From Ophiosphaerella korrae (taxonomy: Eukaryota > Ascomycota > Dothideomycetes > Pleosporales > Phaeosphaeriaceae), in the NCBI GenBank assembly GCA_028456385.1, contig JALNQF010000017.1, positions 62,001 through 126,000 of the forward strand: DNA of 64,000 bases, written 5' to 3'. The translations under genes were made by a program, and so were the position numbers. Below are positions 58,992-64,000 of this stretch, in pieces (the stretch's first letter is position 1; each line of letters starts with the position of its first letter). The notes beneath the pieces were generated by a model. The model saw nothing but the letters and a program-made list of their open reading frames with translations, searched no databases and was not told where the DNA came from.

Positions 58992-59695
58992 GGGGTGCGC
59001 GAACGGCCTTGTTGCGGAAGAAAAAAGGTAGAAGTGGTAATGTTTGGTGGGTTATGACGTGTGGTTATCGTGTGTCGGCTATGTCGAATTTTACTCTTGC
59101 TGTCTGTTTGACGGTTTCGCTGAAACATTGCAGTCGAAATGGCGGATGGAGTATTCGCTCCAGCGGCCTCGATACGTGGACGTGTGACGTGTCAGCTTCT
59201 CGTCATGCGTGCTATTTTTTTTATTTTATTTTTATTCTTTTTCTCCGAATGATGCCCGGTTGATTCGAAGGAGTGCTAGTGCTAGCTCGAAGACATAAGC
59301 GGACCACGATGTTTGATCCTTCTCACACGAGATTCTCTTATCTCAGAAAACACCGCGTAGGCTATTAATAGAGTGTGACGACCCGGTCGGTCAGTCATGA
59401 CTGCCCGGCTCAGTCGCAACTAATCAACCAACGATCACACAGTACTCTCATCAATAATCACATATAAAAAAAAATGTATTCAGGGGCACCAAACGACCCC
59501 CATGGGCTTTTAAAACGAATACTAGTTGTCCTCAGCAGAAACAAGAATAATAAATAGCCTACGTTTTTTGCGCCATGTCGTTCTGCTGCGTAGGCCTTTC
59601 GTGAGGTGACGGATTGAAAATGTCCTCCGCATACCACCTAAGGCATGAATCACACATGATAAGAGTATACAAGTACCTAATTATCTCATACTTAC
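58992..59695. other. Intergenic
   Basis: About 700 bp between convergent units. A TTTTATTTTTAT-rich run lies near 59213-59240 and an A-rich run near 59465. No gene is seen. Confidence 0.55.
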
Positions 59696-60720
59696 TCACT
59701 CTTCATCACCATCCCACCATTCATCTTCGAGTAACTCTTTTGCTGTAGGCCGGTCCCTCCAGTCAAGCTTCATAATCTTCCCAATAAAGTCCTTGTCCTT
59801 CTTACACACCTCTTTCTCTGTAGTCCAAGAAAATGGTGTCAACTTCTCATGCGGTATTTCTTGCATCAACCAGAGGATTGACTGAATAGTCTCTGCACTA
59901 GCAATGTCTGAAACTGTCTCAGGGAAAGGGCCAAAGTACCGGAATTGTTCTATCACAACACCTAATTCGTACTCTTCGTGGCTACGGGGGACTTTTGGCC
60001 TAAACAGATTGAAGTCCCCTCCATATATGAGACTTATGAGCTATGAGCTTTAGTTTTAGCATAAACGTACAATACAAGCGGCTGCGAGAAAAAAGACCAA
60101 TACGTACCAGAGTTCCATGGTATTTCCATAAGGAGTTCTGGGGCAGACCACATCGGTGTTCCTACTTGTGTTGTGGATGTAGCCCACTCAGAATCTACAG
60201 AGCAACATCCACCCATGTCTCCAAGCTGGCTTTCGGAGAACCTATTATCAGCATCCTGTAGATTAACAAACATGTTGTCTGGTTTGATATCTTGAGTCTC
60301 AATTAGCCAAATCCTGCTTACTGGATAAGCACGTACCCGTGTGCACCAGATTCTCTTCGTGAATGACTTTTAGTGCTTCTAGAACACGCCAGCATACATA
60401 TTTCAATTCTCTCCGGTTGAGTGATTTTTTGATCGATTTGGTCAAAAGGTCGCTTTCAAGGTATCGCAAAGCTATTGTTGTAGGGATAGAAGGCTCCACA
60501 ATTTCGTCCACTAAAGGTCAAAGGAAGAGAGTGCGATGCTGCAATTTCCTCGGAACAATCCCCTCAGAACATCTCGTTCATTCTCGACTCTGGGGTGACC
60601 ATGAACACTCTTGATTACAACCGTCTCTTGTAGCGGTTGGCTTCTTATCAAGATTAACACAATTGATTGGTGAATGTCGCTCGCGACATACTTGGCAAAC
60701 CAAACAATCTCTTGGACCTG
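59696..60720 (-). pseudogene. Ser/Thr protein kinase pseudogene
   Basis: The minus strand carries kinase subdomains in order. The N-lobe has QETVVIKSVHGHPRVENERDVL (VAIK-type lysine). The hinge/alphaE region follows with DEIVEPSIPTTIALRYLESDLL and LKVIHEENLVHT. DIKPDNMFVNLQD lies across a good intron (about 60299-60344). GTPMWSAPELLMEIPWNS is the APE region. LIYGGDFNLFRPKVPRSHEE and IMKLDWRDRPTAKELLEDEWW form the C-lobe end. Damage includes a frame change after RDVL followed by TGA at 60518-60520, and loss of the expected DIWSFG-type segment after the APE motif (about 60040-60110), where neither reading nor splicing restores it. The HRD-type loop itself reads VHTDIKPDN (Arg replaced by Thr). 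The activation loop lacks a canonical DFG (LGDMGGC). Confidence 0.7.
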
Positions 60721-62691
60721 TCTGACAATAGTGTAAGATGCAACTCTAGTTACCCTTTAGAGTTTGCCCTATGCGCAAGAGAGACGGCATCAGTGTTGTT
60801 GAAGTGAGTTCAAGCACGGATCTTATGGAAACAGAGTAATTTGCCACAATTTCAACGGGTGGATATCAAGTCATGGAATAATGGCTCGTATGCGCTGGTA
60901 TGCCTGGTCCGAGCCTGCTGACACTACTACGCCACAGTTGCTGCGCCTCTTAGCAATCGGTTAAACTTGGAGTAAATTTGTTTGTTGAATATTGCCGAAT
61001 AACGCCAATGAGTTTCATGAAACTATTCATGAAGATAAAATTTCATGGCATCGGTCTATTTCGTCGCGTAGAGACTCTACAGTGTTTAGAACCAACCATA
61101 TTCCTTTAGTGCATTTTCACAGCTATTCAGATCCACTCGATTGAACTATAATTGCCAGTACAACTGGTGATTGGCAGATTCTGTCTCGGTAAGAAATCCT
61201 ATTTCTCCCTCGACGCAAGACGGCACATTATTGAGTGTTGTATAAGTTAAAAGGTTGACATATAAATATACCTAGAATCTCCTGTCTGTATCATTAGAAC
61301 TTGCAGAGGCAATTACTGTATCGCCTATACTATTGATACAACTATTTTCTTTTGATTCATTTCAAGTACTAGCCAGTCTGAATCCTATATTATCATATAG
61401 TTTTGAACCAAGGAGTGAGAACACTTGCTTTCATGCGTCGCTATGTGCCATTACATTCACCAGTTGATAAACCCAACATATCGTGTCACTATTTCCATTC
61501 CGTAGGAATTTATTACTTCATAAGCAGCTGAGTTGCATGCAAGACTCAAGTCAACCCGTCCGGCCTCGCACCACTCCTTATCTTTCTGTATAATTCACAT
61601 CGTTCTGGGATATACTCGATAGTTTGACTATTTTGAAAGCAGTCCTAAGTTTTCGACGATATGAAATTATTTAGAGTATGAGAGAAACACAACAAGAAAT
61701 TAGTATGCAACTAGATATTGAAGTCCTGGGGCTACTGTTGTGTTAGTTCTGCACAGCTGGTAGTGCACAGCGATGACCTCATGGAGCAATTGAAGTAAAG
61801 GAAATCCTGGAGTGCTTTAGCACAGTAAGGCTGAAGCTGAAAGTTTTCAACCCGGTATCAAAGTTGATCAAGATTGCCTCCTACAATGTCGACCATAGAT
61901 CTCTATTCTATCGCCTTAGTCCTCGCTGTTTTGTAAGACTTGAAGGTAAGAGCAGCTTAGGCAGGAGTGACTCGATAGTTACAATCTCCAATATACAGTC
62001 TAAATGAATCCAAGTCAATCAATTGCAAATTCTACGATAGGGCGAGACCATATCAACTGTACTGTGCTAAACCACTAGGGCGCGGGCTTGCGTGACGGGC
62101 AACGAGAATCCCATCTGATCTGGAACACATTGAGGGAAGTGCTCGAAGATCTGCGTAGGGACCGTTACGTGCAAGAGCTGGAGATAACTGGGTGTCGGTG
62201 ATTGTACTATAACTCGAACGGGTGCGTGTTAGGCGCGCCGGCGGCTCCGCCAGAAGAAGGATTTGATCCTTTTCAACGAAGCCACGAAAGCCTTGTGAGA
62301 TCTATAAACAGGCGACTTTCTTACTACGCCATGCGACTCGGTGCTATCTGCCGACCGCAACACCACACTCGGTAAATGAAGCTTATCACAGGCCGGCCCC
62401 AAAGCGTGCTCCGCGGCGTCGATCAGCGCTTCGATTGGGGTTTGTGCAATGAGAGGCGCCTTGGCTGCTCGGGGCCTCACATGCCATGGCGTAAGACGCA
62501 CATCACCAAACCTCAGTCCAGCCCACATCAGATGCGACACCGTTGCACTGGGCGCAGCTGACGCTTGCGTCTACGACGATTTGGGTGTGGAGCAAGTAAT
62601 ACCTACTGGCAGAGGCGAACGCGGTGCCAGTGCTACTTATCTTGCCTCCCTGCGCTGTCTTTCCCGCACGCTTGGTCTCGCATTATTCACC
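60721..62691. other. Gene-poor stretch
   Basis: Nearly 2 kb without a supported coding region. AT-leaning to about 62050, then GC-richer near the next gene, whose promoter and leader occupy the right end. A 103 aa minus frame at 62229..62540 shows no family features. Confidence 0.55.
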
Positions 62692-63769
62692 ATGGTTGCC
62701 CCGGCTGCTGTTCGGTGCAAGGTCGTGGTGGTGTGGCTGTTTGTTGTGGCCGCCGTGTGCTTCCTCTTTATTTCCGGCCCATTGCCGGTCCGCGATGCGG
62801 CTATGTGGCGCCCGTATGCGCCGTGGCGCCCGACGCGCCTCCGCGACGTCACCTCCAAGTTCGCATATGCCACTTTTCTCGCGGGGAACGAGCTCGATGA
62901 ACGCGAAGATGTGTATTTCCAAGGCGCGCGGTTGCTGGCGTATCAATTGATCCACGATCCGCACACGCGGTCCAACACATCTATCCCATTTCTCGTCATC
63001 GTCACCAAGGCCGTCACCGAGGCGAAGAAAGCGCGGCTGCAGCGAGACGGCGCGGTGGTGGTTGTTGTGGAGGATCTTGTCGCTGAGTGGATTGCGGGCC
63101 GCGACCCTATCAACCCGCGCTTCCGCGACGTCATGACTAAACTGCGGCTCTGGGAGTTCACGCAATTCGACCGCATCTGCCTGCTCGACGGCGACACCGT
63201 GCTGCTCGACAACATCGACGGCGTCTTCCACGACCCCGCTGTCCAGACACAGTCCACCCTCTCCAACCCCGCCGCCCTGCGCGCAGACGAAGCGCCCCTG
63301 CCCGCTACCTATGCCTTCGCCACAACCGCAGAGCCCAGTGCGTCCAATCCCAATCCCATATAACTAGTCTAATTGGTGAAAAACAGAAATCGACCATGCC
63401 TCCCCCCCTACCGCCCCAGACGACTTCCAATTCGGCCCCAACTACCTCAACAGCGGCTTCATCGTCTTCGCGCCCGACGCGCAACTCTTTGCCTACTACG
63501 TGTCCCTCCTCGACAAGTCCGACGGCCGCTGGGGCGAAGGCCTGCCCGAGCAGAACCTGCTCAATTGGGCGCACCGCCGCCCCGATGGCAACATGCCGTG
63601 GCAGACGATGGACCGCAAGTGGAACATGCATTTCCCGACGGCTGCGGACGTCGGCACGGGCGTGAAGAGCCTGCATGAGAAGTTTTGGAATCCGGAGCAT
63701 GAAGAGGTTAGGGGTGTGTTGGAGGGGTGGAGGGCGGTTATGGAGGAGTTTTGGGAGAGGAGGGGGTGA
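62692..63769 (+). CDS. Golgi-type GT8 glycosyltransferase (glycogenin/GNT1-like)
   Basis: Exons 62692..63337 and 63387..63769 (49 bp intron, GTGCGT donor) give 342 aa. MVAPAAVRCK precedes a signal-anchor helix (VVVVWLFVVAAVCFLFI), so it is a type II membrane protein. The lumenal domain has KFAYATFLAGNELDE, FLVIVTKAVTEAKKARL, KLRLWEFTQFDRICLLDGDT with the DxD metal-binding motif (DGD), then across the junction FGPNYLNSGFIVFAPDAQLF and EGLPEQNLLNWAHR, all typical of GT8. In fungi the closest named relatives are glycogenin-like and N-acetylglucosaminyltransferase GNT1 proteins. Donor and acceptor cannot be assigned. I chose ATG 62692 because it places the anchor helix at the N-terminus; the open frame upstream has no features. 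Confidence 0.88.
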
Positions 63770-64000
63770 GGCTGCTTGTGTGGTGCGAAGGGGGAAAAAG
63801 ATGCGCTTTGCTGCCGTCTGGCCTCCTTGCGCGGCTGCTGAGGCTGCGCGAGGGTTTCGCTGGTTGTGCGCATTGCGGTAAACGTGTTTTCTCCGCTCTG
63901 GGGCTTGGTCGCACGAGGGGTGGGCCAGGACTTGCACGAGCATGTCTGTCTTGGAGGCTCTGTGCGTGGCCTGCGTTGCGCGCTCGCACCACGGCAACGA
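63770..64000. other. Downstream flank at the window edge
   Basis: 3' flank of the GT8 gene. Long minus-strand frames through 63305..63997 are antisense to the GT8 exon and GC-driven. No gene is called. Confidence 0.5.

Noticed and set aside
63305..63997. 230 aa minus-strand frame at the window end
   Set aside because: Antisense to the GT8 second exon, whose plus-strand reading has clear family motifs.

Overview
The window is nuclear DNA of a filamentous ascomycete (Pezizomycotina). Introns are 43-145 bp, mostly 46-69 bp, with GT..AG ends and frequent CTAAC/CTGAC branch sites. A Dothideomycete is my best guess, but nothing here proves the class. Most genes needed manual splicing; junction coordinates are given per gene.

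1-18.3 kb is ordinary gene space: NHP2 (-), a C2H2/fungal_trans transcription factor (-), a 3.4 kb divergent upstream region, a CDC25-type Ras exchange factor (+), a GPI-type GH16 cell-wall enzyme (+), a Pro/Ala-rich secreted protein (+) and a 2EXR-like protein (+).

19-46.5 kb is an accessory compartment. It holds an apparently intact gene joining a HeLo-like N-terminal region to a C-terminal two-helix membrane module (-), a secreted M28 aminopeptidase (+), and two divergent NLR/STAND relics: a NACHT-TPR pseudogene (-) and a hydrolase-like/NACHT/propeller-like relic (+). It also holds two small cysteine-containing genes not visible as single ORFs (one secreted), a fragment of another NLR-type N-terminal domain, two truncated Ty1/copia 5' ends with half-tRNA(iMet) primer sites, and an APH-family pseudogene. 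A glycine-zipper protein and a single-pass membrane protein lie inside it and look intact.

47-59 kb returns to housekeeping: ELG1 (-) and UTP8 (+) share a 304 bp promoter. A 1,189 bp Fot1/pogo-type element with TA target duplication follows, then an aromatic-acid-exporter-like membrane protein (+). 59.7-62.7 kb has a protein-kinase pseudogene and a gene-free stretch. The last gene is a GT8 glycosyltransferase (+).

The most interesting material is the concentration of intact and decayed fungal immune/incompatibility-type genes, transposon ends and small secreted-protein candidates between 19 and 46 kb. I saw no rRNA, CRISPR or confident tRNA genes.
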